This document shows positions 10,461-21,767 of a DNA stretch of 64,000 nucleotides, in pieces (position 1 is the first letter of the stretch; the number at the start of each line of letters is the position of its first letter). The notes below the pieces were generated by a model. It saw only the letters and a list, made by a program, of their open reading frames with translations, was not told the DNA's origin and did no database searches. Location: assembly GCF_002804245.1 (NCBI RefSeq), contig NZ_CP024968.1, forward strand, positions 496,001 through 560,000, in the 5' to 3' direction. The stretch comes from Mesoplasma coleopterae. Its GTDB lineage: Bacteria > Bacillota_I > Bacilli_A > Mycoplasmatales > Mycoplasmataceae. The position numbers and the translations under genes were made by a program.

Positions 10461-11407
10461 ATGAATAATTATAAACAAATATCTTTAAAAGAAAGAACAT
10501 TAATTGAATATCTATTAAATATTCAAAATAAACCAGTTTCTTTCATAGCTAAAGAACTAAAAAGAGATAGATCAACCATCTACAGAGAAATTAAAAGAAA
10601 CAAAGCAGCTGTGATTTACAAATCTAAGGATGCGCAATTTACAAGAGACATTAATAATACTTTATCTCATCAAAATGAAATAAACAAATATAAGGAATTT
10701 TTAAGATTTCTTTATGCAAATTTTAATCCAAAAAGTTTTAGTATTGATGTTTGTGTTTTTAAGGCCAAAGAACTTGGAATCAAAACTCCAACAACTCAAA
10801 CTGTTTACAATTGAATCAAAAATAAGCAAATAAAAATAAAATCAAAAGACTTGCTTAGACCTAGGTTTTGATGAAAAAAGTCCAGTTAATATAAGCAATA
10901 TTTATGAGAAATATAAAAAATGAATTCAATTCCAATTACGTATAGACCTAAAAACATCAATGAGAGAAGAGATATTGGTCGTTTTGAAATTGATTTAGTT
11001 GTTAGTTCAGGTAATAGTTCAAAAGCCATAATGACACTAGTTGAAAGAGTTACCAGAAAAGGTTTTACAATTAAATTAGAAAATAAAACTATGAAATATG
11101 CAAAAGAAAAATTAAAAGAATTAATTGCAAAAGAAAATTTAAATATTAAATCAATTACAAAAGATAATGGTATGGAATTCAATCTTTTACATGAAGTCAC
11201 ACAAGAACTAAATATACCACTTTATACATGTAATACCTACGCTTTTTGTGAAAAAGGGAAAATAAATAAATGAAATTAACTAATATTAAATTAATTTCAA
11301 CAGATTTAGATGGAACTATTTTAGAAATATTAAATGAAATAAATAAAATGTCTCGTAAAATTCTGAACTACAAATCAACTCAGGAATTTTATGAGACATT
11401 CGGTTAG
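10461..11407 (+). pseudogene. IS30-family transposase, disrupted
   Basis: The N-terminal helix-turn-helix is intact (ISLKERTLIEYLL, FIAKELKRDRSTIYREIKR). The middle is broken around 10860-10915 by in-frame TAA stops. The DDE core resumes at MNSIPITYRPKNINERRDIG with the first Asp in GRFEIDLV and the second in ITKDNGMEF. The region that should carry the catalytic Glu (after YAFCEKG) is missing and replaced by a foreign fragment. The C-terminal tail INKMSRKILNYKSTQEF returns in another frame and ends at TAG 11405. It cannot make active transposase. Confidence 0.9.
11270..11323 (+). other. Captured 5' end of a HAD-superfamily hydrolase gene inside the transposase
   Basis: An ATG at 11270 opens MKLTNIKLISTDLDGTIL, the classic Cof-type HAD motif I (DxDGT). 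It runs in frame into the transposase tail EILNEINKMSRKILNY, forming a 45-codon chimera that ends at 11407. It stands where the transposase should encode its catalytic Glu region. This is a fragment, not a functional hydrolase. Confidence 0.75.
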
Positions 11408-11476
11408 AAGTGTTGCACTTCCAATTTTAATTTATAAGGTTCAACCTATCTTTATAAGTTTTAGATTATTAATCAT

Positions 11477-13249
11477 TTATATTTGATTATTAGTTAAAAC
11501 TAATTTAATTAAATGTTTAGATTTATATTTTCTAGAATTAGGTTTAGCATCAACAGTTACTCCCGTGAGAATAATATTTAGACCTTCGCCACTTGGCACT
11601 GTTCCCTGCATTACCCCTAATACCACTTCATCATCAGTTAAGTCTGAGTCAATTTTAAGAATTTCAGATCGAGCTTTTTCTATTGCATCATTAGTTGAAC
11701 CAACAGAAACACTATCAACCTCAATTTTTACTAAATTTGAAAGAACTACATCAACTGATTTTCTCTCAGGAATTATTTCAAAAGTTTTAGAAGCCCTCAA
11801 TTTTGAATTTTGTAGAGCTACTACTTCAAATTTTGTAAATACATCAGTTTGAACACTTTCAATATTCTCTGAACCACGAATCAAAATTATTTCAATATTA
11901 TTATCATTCAGTCTTTCATCAATCCTAATTAAAGTTTGCTTAATTTCAATTAATAATTCTTCTTTATTTTCAACTTTTCTATTTTTACTTTCAATAAGTT
12001 CTAAATTATTTGTTATTGCCGGTATTTCTAAATAAGTTATTTTTAATTCAATTTCACTTTTTGTATAAAAGAATGTTCCCTCTTCAGCAGGCATTAAATA
12101 TATAAAAGAAGGCTTATTAATATCTAAGTAAAAACTAACAACATCTCACTTAATATTTTCATTATTTTCTTTTAAAATTGTTTCTATCTCAGCTGTAAGT
12201 TGCTGTTCATTTTTTCCTATAAATGTATCAACTTCTATAGTTTTATCGTTTAATGCCTCTTCAATAGTTTGTTTATTGAAATTTATTGCAAAGGGTTTCA
12301 AAACATCATCAAAGTTATTATTACTTTGATCAACTGTATTTTCAGGAATAATTACAATTTTATAAGTTGAAATTTCATCAGACTGATTTGAATTTTTAAC
12401 TTGTTCAATTGGTGATGTAAAATGTTCAATATCTTTTATATAAATATCATTTTCAATTCCTAAGTATTCATAAAGTTCTTGAGTGTATATAGATTTAGAT
12501 AATGATTGATTGCCAGGATAGGTACCAACTCATTTTCTTGCATCAAAATGTTGTTCTGCAAATCAAGTAATTGTTTTTTGTTTAACGCTGTTTAAATGAT
12601 TAACGATTTTACTTGTATCATCAATTGATGCGCTTACTTCAAATTGCCCATCAAAGTTGTCAACATCTCATTTGTAATCAGATTTAAGCACAACTTTAAC
12701 ATTATAAGTTTTATCCTCAAACGCGAAAGTACTTGGCCTATCAACTTCTACACTACTAATTCCTTCAACATCATTAAGTGCTGAATTCAATGCAGCAACA
12801 GCTTCTTCATCAGTCATTTGTTTGTTTTGAACTGAAGCATTAAGTTTTGACTGAATATCTTCTTTAATTACTTGATCATAATTACCAACTTTTGCTGTTA
12901 CTTTGAATTGTCCATCAAAGTTGTCAACATCTCATTTGTAATCAGATTTAAGCACAACTTTAACAACATAAGTTTTATTTTCAAAACCAAAAGTATTTTG
13001 TTTATCAACTTGTACACTACTAATTCCTTCAACATCATTAAGTGCTGAGTTCAATGCAGCGATAGCTTCTTCATCAGTCATTTGTTTGTTTTGAACTGAA
13101 GCATTAAGTTTTGACTGAATATCGTTTTTTTTAATTTCAGATTCTATTGATACTTTATTTAAGTGCTTCAGAGATTGATATGAAACAATTCCTGTAACAG
13201 CGCTTGAAGTTAAAGAAACTATAGCTAATAATTGTAATAATTTTTTCAT
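11477..13249 (-). CDS. Secreted repeat protein with duplicated 88-residue module
   Basis: 590 residues, function unknown. The N-terminus MKKLLQLLAIVSLTSSAVTG is a lipoprotein-style signal but with VSY where the lipobox Cys would be, so it is probably secreted or held by the signal anchor. Two nearly identical modules follow, each with QSKLNASVQNKQMTDEEA, NSALNDVEGISSV and VKVVLKSDYKWDVDNFDGQF. The rest has the same helix-then-strands rhythm seen in other surface proteins of the window. It is last in the row that starts with the 1273-residue surface protein. Confidence 0.85.
12643..13132 (-). repeat. Two tandem 264-bp coding repeats
   Basis: About 12643-12868 and 12907-13132 repeat with a 264-bp period (88 codons). 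The shared stretch that encodes LKSDYKWDVDNFDGQF is almost base-identical, so the duplication is recent or kept uniform by recombination. Confidence 0.85.
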
Positions 13250-13289
13250 TTTATTCTCCTTTGACTAGTTAAAAAATAATTTTTCTTTT

Positions 13290-14093
13290 TTAATTTGCAA
13301 TTTCATTTTTTACTTTTTTCATGTAAGTAATTAATTCTCTTTTGGTTAAATCTCTTAAATTAACTTCTTGTAATTTTTTTGATAAGTTTTTTTCGATTGC
13401 AACACTTCTTAATTTATTTGAATATTTTTGTAACTCATATCTTTTTTCACTTATTTTATCTGAACCATCTATTTTAGATCTTTCTGATATTGAAAGTTTT
13501 TTATCTTTTTTAAATTCTACTTGATCTTCATTCAATTCTTTTTCATACTTTTCTTCCATTTTTGAAATAAACATTGTTGCTGATACTTCAGAAATTTTAG
13601 AATCTTTTTTAGAATTAATTTTTCTTGCTTTTCCATTTACATTATTTGACTTTTTAATTTCATCTTGTTGATTAGAAATACTTTTAATTTTTAATATTTT
13701 ATTATCTTTAAAAAATTCATAAATGATAAAACAAAGAATAAATGCAATAGCAACTATTAAAACTCAGTTAATTAGTAAGTCTCAAAAAATTGGAAGCAAA
13801 AATATATATCCGCCATTTACACTGTATAATAAATTAAATTCTGAAAAAGACTTTGAACCTATTGGCCCTGTAAAAAAAGAACTTGTTATTTTTCCATTAG
13901 CAAACCAACTATGATCTGTTCTGTTTACTAAATTAACTTGTGATTCAAATATTTCTTTTCATTCGTTAGTTCCATTTATAGCTTGATTTATCATTTTAAA
14001 CATAAATGCTAAAATTAATAAAATAACCATGATTACTAATCAAAAAAAGATATTTTTAAATTTATTCTGTTTTATTTTTATTATTGTTTTCAT
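13290..14093 (-). CDS. Two-TM membrane protein related to the membrane-HU family (no HU domain)
   Basis: 267 residues. Positive N-terminus, TM1 at about 15-35, an outside loop with TGPIGSKS and FLLPIFWDLLINW, TM2 at about 88-112, then a charged cytoplasmic tail. The loop matches the neighbour at 14737-15570 (LGPIGLYS, FLTPVFLDALINW). The last 45 residues (LRSVAIEKN, DLTKRELITYMKKVKNEI) match a middle domain of the HU-tailed protein at 48317-49456. It is therefore a family member that lacks the HU module. Function unknown; it lies 40 bases ahead of the secreted repeat protein. Confidence 0.82.
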
Positions 14094-14236
14094 TTTGTTT
14101 CCTCCTTATAATCTTTTATTTATTTTTTGTTGTCAATTTTATCTTTTTTATAAGTTAATAATTAACTTCTTTAAATTCTTATTTTTTTACTAAAATAGAC
14201 TTTGCTACACTTATAAGTGGTTATATATATGCTAAC

Positions 14237-14281
14237 AAAAAAAAAAAAAAAAGCAAATTTTTAAGTGAATTTGCTTTTAAA
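14237..14281 (-). terminator. Terminator with 16-T tract
   Basis: Minus-strand stem AAAAGCAAATT / AATTTGCTTTT followed by an unusually long T run (the A16 at 14237-14252 on plus), just after the broken gene at 14284-14594. Confidence 0.85.
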
Positions 14282-14283
14282 AA

Positions 14284-14594
14284 TTAATTTTTCAATTTTC
14301 ACACTCCATATTTGCTTGATAAAGTCGTCTTTAATATTAGTATTTCTCTTTCTTTTAAATCAAGAGATCTAAATGAAGGTTTTGTTTTTTTTGCGTTAGC
14401 TTTGCGGTTTGACTTTCTAAGAACGATTAAACGTAAATATCAAAATCATAAATCTTTTTTCTAATTGCTGAATATGAAACTTATATTTTTTGATAACTAT
14501 AAAAAAATCATTCATTTTCAAAATGCTCTTTCATTATATTTTCTTTTTCTTGAGTTTAAAAGATATCTGATTTATTTTTCATAATATTTGACAT
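14284..14594 (-). pseudogene. Small frameshifted gene remnant
   Basis: An AAGGAG site and ATG at 14594 open MSNIMKNKSDIF, then TAA codons and a frame change break it. Another frame continues KKDLWFWYLRLIVLRKSNRK to KYGVWKLKN and a TAA at 14284. The whole would be about 100 residues, basic and aromatic-rich. I do not recognise the family. It lies inside the surface-protein row between the HU-tailed gene and the two-TM gene. Confidence 0.5.
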
Positions 14595-14736
14595 GAAAAA
14601 ATTCTCCTTGTATACATTTTAAATGATAATTTGTTTTTTATCATTTCGTATATTTAGAGAATTATATTGACTTCATTTTATTAAGAAAGTCTTTTTTATT
14701 TAGTGCTCACTTTTTTTTGGTAACAGTCTAATAGAC

Positions 14737-15570
14737 TTATTTTTGTTCTTCTTCAATTGTTATTGTTTCAATTGTTTTTTTATTATATTTAATTCCTGTT
14801 CATTTTGTATCTGACATAATCAATTTTAAATTACGTGAAGGTTTAAATTTAATTATAGTTGACGCAGGTACTTCTACGCTTTCTCCATTTGATGGATTAA
14901 TTGCTTGTTTTACCGGTTTCTCCATCTTAACTAATTTACCAAAGTTTTCAATTAAAACTTCTTCTCCGTTTATTAAATGATTTTCAATATTTTGAACTAA
15001 ATTATTAACAATTTCATTAATTGTTTTCTTTTTATAGTCAGGATACATCTCTGCAAGTCTATCAATTAAATATTTTTTTGATACTTTATCATAACTAGTT
15101 TTTTTAACTAATTTATCTTCTCTAGTAACTTTTTCTTTAATAATTAATTGTGAATTTTTATTTTCTTGAACTTCTACTTTTTCATGAGAATAATTTGGCG
15201 CACTCTCAATTATTTTATTTTTGAAAATTAAATTTAAAATTAATAGAATTATTAAACCTAAAATAGCAAATAAATATATTCAGTTAATCAATGCATCTAA
15301 AAAAACTGGTGTTAAAAAAGTAGAACCACTATATAAATTAGATTGAACCATTGAATATAAACCAATTGGTCCTAGCATGAAACCATTTGTGTTTTTAAAT
15401 CAATTTTTAAAAACATGTGAAGCAAAAACATCTGAAATAGTTTGACTTCATTGTTCATTTCCATAGTAAAAATTATTTAATAGTTTAAAAATAATCAATA
15501 AAGTGGTTGAAAGTATCATAAGCAAGATGATAATTGATAATTTGAATTTATAACTTTTGATTATTTTCAT
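14737..15570 (-). CDS. Membrane-anchored protein with C-terminal HU/IHF DNA-binding domain
   Basis: 277 residues. TM1 at about 9-32 and TM2 at about 88-112 flank an outside loop; the positive-inside rule puts the tail in the cytoplasm. Residues of about 165-256 are an HU-type fold: KKYLIDRLAEMYPDYKKKT (helix 1), LVQNIENHLINGEEVLIENFG (helix 2 and turn), then the DNA-arm signature INPSNGESVEVPAS and IIKFKPSRNLK, which align with NPxTGE...IPA...FKPGKxLK of HU. Known HU proteins are soluble and about 90 residues, so the membrane fusion is unusual. Its ATG is 3 bases after the stop of the 1273-residue surface protein. Confidence 0.88.
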
Positions 15571-15573
15571 AAA

Positions 15574-18500
15574 TTATTCCTCATCTTTCTTTTTATTTTT
15601 AACAAAGACTGCTGCTATTGCTATGGCCATAATATTAACTGCCGCTAAAACTCATAATAATATTTTAGTTTTCTTATGTGCTGGTATATTATTTTCTGAC
15701 TGTGCATTTTCATTATTGTTTGAATTAACTTTTTTTGTAAAGTTAAGAGTTGCTTTACCTGTATATATTTTTGAATCTTGTTTTGGTTCAATTTGAACTT
15801 GTGCTTTATCGCCAGTTATTAATACTTTTATATCAACTTCATCTCATTGAATAGATTGATTTTCTTTTTTAATGATTGCAATTAATCCGTTTTCATTGAA
15901 TTCTTCTTTTGCTACATTTTCATCTGAAACTTTAATAATTTCGCCTAAATCTTGAGTTGAATTAACTTTTATTATTAATTTACCAGAGTATAAACTTTTT
16001 GTTTCATTACCTTCTAGAACTAAATTCCCAGTTTGTTCTTCAATTGAAATTTTTAATTCACCTCAATAGATAAATAGATTAGAATACTGAGAGAAAAGTG
16101 CAGCTTTTAATTTGTCAAGATCATTCTTATCTTCTTCATTAATAAAAATACCATTGCTGAAATCATTTTCATAATTGAAAATATCATATTGCAAGTAATA
16201 ACTACCTTGAATTGCTCCTGAATATGCTTCAGAGTTTTGATTAGCAACGATTTCAAAATTGTATCTATCAATTAATTTAATATGCAACTGTGTATAATCT
16301 ATTGATTGATTATTAATTTTTTCTTTTGATGCATCCATTATAACTTCTTTAAGACTTTTAATTAAGATTTCATTTGTATTCCCTTTAATTTTAGAAACAT
16401 CAACTCTTCCAATATCAATTGGAGATTTTACTATTTCTGAAATATTTTTTCTGTCAACTTTTACATTAACCTCTACATATTGTTCATTATTTTCAGTTAT
16501 TGATGATCCTACTACTGAAACGTTTTTAGATACTATTCTAATTTTTCCTTCTTCGCCAGCTGATGGTTTTAGTTCTATATCATTTTTAGTAATATTCTTT
16601 CAACCTTTTTTATCTTGTAAATACTCAATGACATCTTCTTCAGTAGTGCTTTGGTAGAAAACAAATTCTTTTTGTTCATTAGATTCAGTATACTTAAATA
16701 AATCTTGTTCAGCTAAATTATATGTCATTGGAACAGTTATATTTGCTTCTTTTTCTAATCATTCAGAAGTAGGTTTTGCTTTAATAGTAATTATACCAGT
16801 TTGACTAACTGATGATTGGTGAAGAGTAAAATCAAAATCAGAATCATTTACATTACCTAGTCCTGTAATTAAATTTAATCTTCTAATAATTTCTGTTTTA
16901 TCAATTAAATTAGAGGCATCATCTATTTTAAAGTTAGTTAAGTCATATTTTAACTTACTAATTTTAATTGTATTTGAATTACTTATTTTAACTGAAGAGG
17001 GACTTGCTTTAATTGTTATAAAACCATCTTGTCCAACTTTAGCAGGGTTCTTTCTTTCAATAATAATGTCATTTTGTCCAATTGAAATTGTAGCAGTAGA
17101 ATTTTGGCTTTTTATAACTTCATTTACCATATCTATAATTTCTTTATCTGAAGAATTATTTGTTAGTACCTTATCACTAAAATTTAACGTACTTAAATCA
17201 ATTGCTTCTACTGCAGGAATAACAATTTCTTGCCCTCCTGTTAAATGAGTTGCATCTGATTTTGCTTTTATTGTAATAGAACCGTTTGCACCAGGTTGTG
17301 GTAGCTTTACGCTAATTTCTGTTTCAGCAGTAACTTGTTGTTCAGTTAACTGTGTTTCATTATCTATTTTAGAATCATTTACAATTTGATTAATAATTTC
17401 TTTTTTGTAATCTTCTTCTGTTTTATTATTATCAAAACGTTTAAATATTATTTTTGAAATATCATAAATTAAATGAGGAATTTCAATTTTTTGTTCATTC
17501 ATTACAAGTCTTGAACTTACAAGTGCTTTAATTTCTATTTCACCAGAATTATTGTAATTAGCTTTTTTATCAAGATTTATAGTAACATCATTATCTGTTA
17601 TTTTAGTTCCTGTTACCTTTGTTAAAGCTGCTAATATTTCACTTTGTTTAGTGTTATTAGAAGGTTTTATTTCATTCTTAATGGAATTCTCTTCAGCTGC
17701 TAAATCAATTTTTGCATTGTCTGTTGGTCTTAATCTAATTAAAGAAGTAATTACATTATTTGGTTGCTTTTCTTCATCAAAAAATTGAACATATAAGTCA
17801 TAACCTTTATTTGCGTGTGCATCAGGTATTTGAACTTCTCAAAATTGATTTTTTTCATTAGTTTTATTATAAACAACACCATTTTGAATAGGATTTTCTG
17901 AATCTTGCTCAGTTAATAATACTTTAGAAATATATGAATTAGCTGACAAGGTTAAATTAGGTTTTTTCCCTTCATTATATCAAACATAAACTTCACCATT
18001 TGATCCTAAACTTCAATCTAATCCAGATGATCCAACTAAATTTGATGCTCTCAATGTTTCTTGAAACTTATCATTAAATACTCTATTTACTTGGCCTCAT
18101 CCTGTTGTTGGTTTTCCTTTAGCTGTAACAGTTTTATATGTTTCGTCAGCTTGATACATAACTCCATAATCAAACATCCCACTATATCTTGGTGTTGTAT
18201 GATATTCTTGTGTTAAATTTTCATTTTTGTATGTTCCATCAATAGTGTAAGATGAATTTTGATATGAATTTGATTGAACTATTGTTTTTGAATCATACAT
18301 AACATATTTAGTTATGTCATTAACTCATTGAACTCCCCTAATATAACCATCACCTTGACTATCTTCAATAACAGAATCATTAATTCTATCTATGTAAAAT
18401 GTTTTTGGATTTGCATTTTTTATTGTTTCATTATCATGTGCTTGAGCACTTGTATCTGATGAGCCAGATGTTCCTATATACATACCTTGGCTATCAACAA

Positions 18501-19395
18501 ATACATCATATGCTTGTCTTGTATCTGATAGTTGAGTTATTAATTCACTTTTTTTGCTATTGTCTCTATAAACTGAAACCATTCCATTAACTGTAAAATA
18601 TGTATCTTTTGAATTCTCTTCAACTGCCAATATTGGATATAAACCATTATTTGTTCCTGATGCCAGTACTTCGCTTCTTTTTTCATTTTCATAATACTTA
18701 GTAATTATTCAATCCTGATTGTTATCATCTAATGTTGAATAAGTTATTGAATGATCTTCTGGATTATAAACTGCGTCTTTAACTGATCTATTATAAACTT
18801 CAATTGTTTTAATTTCTTCACCTGTAACTGGTTGCTCTTTTGGAGGAGTTGGCACTAAAAGTCCAACAACTCCACCAAGAATTCCTCCAACTCCACCAAG
18901 AACTCCTCCGACTCCACCAAGAATTCCACCTAAGCCTCCAACTAATCCATAATTACTATATGAACTATTTTTTCACTCAAATTTTGATATTCCTGATTTA
19001 TTAAAATAATAACTAGTTGAATCATTTCCGAAAAAGATTGTTTTATCTAAAAAATCAATAGGAGTTGCTTTTCTTGATCCTGGGTTCTTTGTATAAGCAA
19101 CTTCTTGTGTCGGACCAGATAAAGAAGAATTCATTTTTGTTCTGTATAAGTAATTTTTACTATCTTTACCAGTTCCACTTCAAGTTGTATATCCAGATTT
19201 ACCATCAAAATATGATTGTCTAATTTTCGTTCCAAAAGTTAAAGCAGCACGATTCATTGCCTCATATTCTTTAAAATTATCTTGTCGATTTTCAGACATT
19301 TTATCCATTTTAGGTGAAATATCAACAAGATTTAAAACACCAGTCCCTCCTTGAGTTACTGTTAAACCTGTTAAAGCATATATAAAAAATTTCAT
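15574..19395 (-). CDS. Giant surface protein with glycine-zipper and spiralin-like modules, C-terminal membrane anchor
   Basis: 1273 residues. N-terminal signal-like segment (MKFFIYALTGLTVTQGG) without lipobox Cys. At about 148-182 a Gly-Gly-hydrophobic repeat (GGLGGILGGVGGVLGGVGG) forms a glycine zipper. A strand-rich region follows (TYFTVNGMVSVYRD, VDSQGMYIGTSGSSDT). From about residue 560 on come repeated modules of the form 'DKxEIIxxIN...GxITIKAKxS...G...I' that resemble spiralin. It ends with one membrane helix (TKILLWVLAAVNIMAIAIAA) and a KNKKKDEE tail in the cytoplasm. It is first in an operon with the HU-tailed membrane protein, which could contact its tail. Function unknown; adhesion or surface coat is an inference. 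Confidence 0.88.
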
Positions 19396-19471
19396 TTAAA
19401 ATCCCCTTATAGTTGTATTAGTAATGTTTTATAATTTTAGCAACTACAATTTGAAAAGTCAAATTTTAAAA

Positions 19472-19505
19472 ATTAAAAACTAGAAAGCTTTATTTTCCTA
19501 GTTCT
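19472..19505 (-). terminator. Terminator of the four-TM protein gene
   Basis: Stem AACTAG-GAAA / TTT-CTAGTT around the TAA of the 19490 gene, followed by TTTTT on minus. Confidence 0.6.
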
Positions 19506-19993
19506 TTCACTTTTACTTTATTAATGTAATTACTTACATAATATTTAAATTCTTCTTCGTCCATTGAATCTTTCATTTTCATATTAGCATTACATATATT
19601 TCTACCTGAATATAAAATATTTAAGATAGCTATTATAGTTAAAAAAACTCAAGCTCCATATAATCCTCAACCAATATATAAATCTAAATTATGAATAGGA
19701 AATAAATCATTAACAATAATAGGAGTTAAATTTAATTGAATCATCATAAAAAATATTCCAAACATTAATGAAATGAATAATGCTCAGTTTAATTTTGTAT
19801 AGCGATCTTTTCTTTCATTTCTTACATATTCTAAATAAATGGTTTGCTTTTCAGTCAAATGCTTAATTTTTCAATGACGATTAAGACTTGAAAATATTAA
19901 TAATATTATTCAAATAATAAAAATAGCTATTATAGTTGATAAAAATGAAAACATATTTGCTCCTCAAATTGATAAACTTGATGCTAGCAACAT
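19490..19993 (-). CDS. Small integral membrane protein
   Basis: 167 residues with about four hydrophobic helices (IWGANMFSFLSTIIAIFIIW near the start, LNWALFISLMFGIFFMM in the middle, LYGAWVFLTIIAILNIL later) and charged cytoplasmic ends. Start at 19993 after AGAGGTGA. The family is not recognised. It lies between the surface operon and the ABC-2 transporter with its own terminator. Confidence 0.78.
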
Positions 19994-20037
19994 TAAAATC
20001 ACCTCTTAATATGATTATACAATTTAATCTAAATAAA

Positions 20038-20070
20038 ATAAAAAACCGAACAAATTAATTCGGTTTTAAA
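20038..20070 (-). terminator. Terminator of the ABC-2 transporter operon
   Basis: Stem AAAACCGAA / TTCGGTTTT with an 8-base loop, then a T run on minus, right after the permease stop. Confidence 0.9.
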
Positions 20071-20073
20071 AAA

Positions 20074-20841
20074 TTATAATAATAAATCTTTTGTTTTAAA
20101 CACGTATGCTGAAGCTATAAAAACAATAGTCCCAATTGCAAACATTGCAAAATATTGACCAAATCATTTACTTGCTGATGCTAATACAAATTTGTTATCT
20201 TTAAAAACATAAACAATGGTTTCATTGTATAAACTGTTTAAGCTTATGTATTTTGTTGCTTCTAAAGCTGGAACTGATGATAGCATAGATAAAATAAAGA
20301 ATAAGATTGGTAATCCTGCTCCAACTACATAAGATCAAACTGCTTTATTAAAGTAAGTTGATGCCATAAATGTTATACTACACATCATAAACAATAATAA
20401 GAACATACCTGCTAATTGAGTTATAAATACGCCCATTGTTAAATCGATTTTACTTGCATTCATAGTAATAACTGGTGCTGTCAAAATAATATTTAAAATA
20501 AAACCTATAAATAAACTAGATACCATGAATATTATTTTTGTATTGATAATAGTTGTTCTTTTAAGAGGAGACGCCACAACGTATGTAATTCTTCCTGTTT
20601 GAACTTCTCCAACCATTATTTTGTTTGAAGCTATTATTACGTAAATAAGTGGTATCTCAAAACCAATTGATGTAAATATAACCAATTGTAATATTTCAGT
20701 TATACTAACAGGTGTTCCTCCGCTCTGATTAACAGTCAGCGGAATAATTAAGTTAACAAATAGAGCCGGCATAATAATTAAAATTAATCAGAGTATAAAA
20801 TTTGATTTAAGATGTTGTTTAATAATTGCTTTATTAATCAT
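20074..20841 (-). CDS. ABC-2 type transporter permease
   Basis: 255 residues with six predicted membrane helices and an ABC-2 layout ([18 protein letters not shown], then VGEVQTGRITYVVASPLKRT, the typical cytoplasmic elbow with SPL(K/T)R). The last helices end VFIASAYVFKTKDLLL. The start overlaps the end of the ATPase gene by 8 bases, so they are coupled. Together they form an exporter; substrate unknown. Confidence 0.9.
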
Positions 20842-21748
20842 TTTTTTCATTCTCCTTTTTAAATTTATAGAAATCCATAAAATACTCCTCTAATGTAAAA
20901 GGAATTTCTTTAAAAATTCGAGTATTAAATTTAGATATTATTTTTAATAAATCTTGCATATCTTTTTGTTTAAGATTAATAAATAATTTTGTTTTATCAA
21001 TAACTTGAGTATTTTTGTTATCGTATACACTTAAGAAGTCTTTCATTTCAGTCTGCTTACTAAATACAATTTCGAATTTTTTGTTTTCGTTATATTTAAT
21101 TTCATCCATGTCAATATTTGAAACTATTCTTCCATTTTTTACAATAGCTACTCTGTCACATGTTTTTTCAATTTCTTGGAAAATATGTGAACTTAAAATT
21201 ACTGTTCTTCCTTCAGCTTTTACACTTTTAATTAAATTTATAAATTTTTCTTGCATTAAAGGGTCTAAACCAGAAGTTGGTTCATCTAAAACTAAAACTT
21301 TTGGTTTATGCATAAATGCACAAATTAAACTTACTTTTTGTTTCATTCCTTTTGACATTCTTTTAATTTTAACTTTTGGGTCAAATTCTCAAAATTCAAT
21401 TAACTCTTCTACATAATTTCAGTCTTTTAATTTTCTGATTTCAAATATATATTTTATAAATTCAAAACCTGTCATAAATTCAGGCATCGCTATTTCTCCT
21501 GGAACATATCCTAAAATAGCATTTACCTTACTTGATTCTTTTCAAGCATCAATTCCATCTACAAATATTTGTCCTTTTTGTGGTTTCATAAAACCAAGTA
21601 TGTGTCTAATAGTTGTTGATTTACCCGCCCCGTTTGGACCTAGATAACCAAAAACCTCTCCCTCTCTTATAGAAAGATTAATATCATATATTCCATGACC
21701 ATTTTTAAATTCTTTTGTTAAATTTTTTATATTAATTAGTTCTTTCAT
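20834..21748 (-). CDS. ABC-2 type transporter ATPase
   Basis: 304 residues of the CcmA/NatA type: Walker [10 protein letters not shown] near residue 40, signature-loop variant MSKGMKQK, Walker [13 protein letters not shown], His switch LSSHIFQE, and a C-terminal regulatory domain. It is coupled to the permease at 20074 and preceded by a membrane protein gene (21768-22406), probably one operon. Confidence 0.93.
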
Positions 21749-21767
21749 TTTTTTTCCTCCTTGTTAA

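Larger units (their letters stand above)
10346..11438 (+). mobile_element. Degenerate IS30-family insertion sequence, about 1.09 kb
   Basis: Bounded by 31-bp inverted repeats at 10346-10376 and 11408-11438 that differ at one position (core TTAAAATTGGAA). It encloses a broken IS30-type transposase. No clear target-site duplication was seen: the flanks read CTAAG on the left and GTTCAAC on the right. The intact ends with a wrecked gene suggest a non-autonomous relic. Confidence 0.88.

Noticed and set aside
10886-11200. 104-codon minus-strand frame across the IS
   Set aside because: Antisense to the transposase DDE core, which is clearly the real (though broken) coding strand.
10341-11445. Target-site duplication around the IS
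   Set aside because: The bases outside the inverted repeats (CTAAG on the left, GTTCAAC on the right) do not match.
14209-14221. Palindrome CACTTATAAGTG as an operator
   Set aside because: No matching copy near other promoters in the window and no clear promoter around it.
14237-14252. A16 tract as a phase-variation element
   Set aside because: It directly follows a good stem on minus and serves as a terminator U-tract; no start codon or promoter depends on it.
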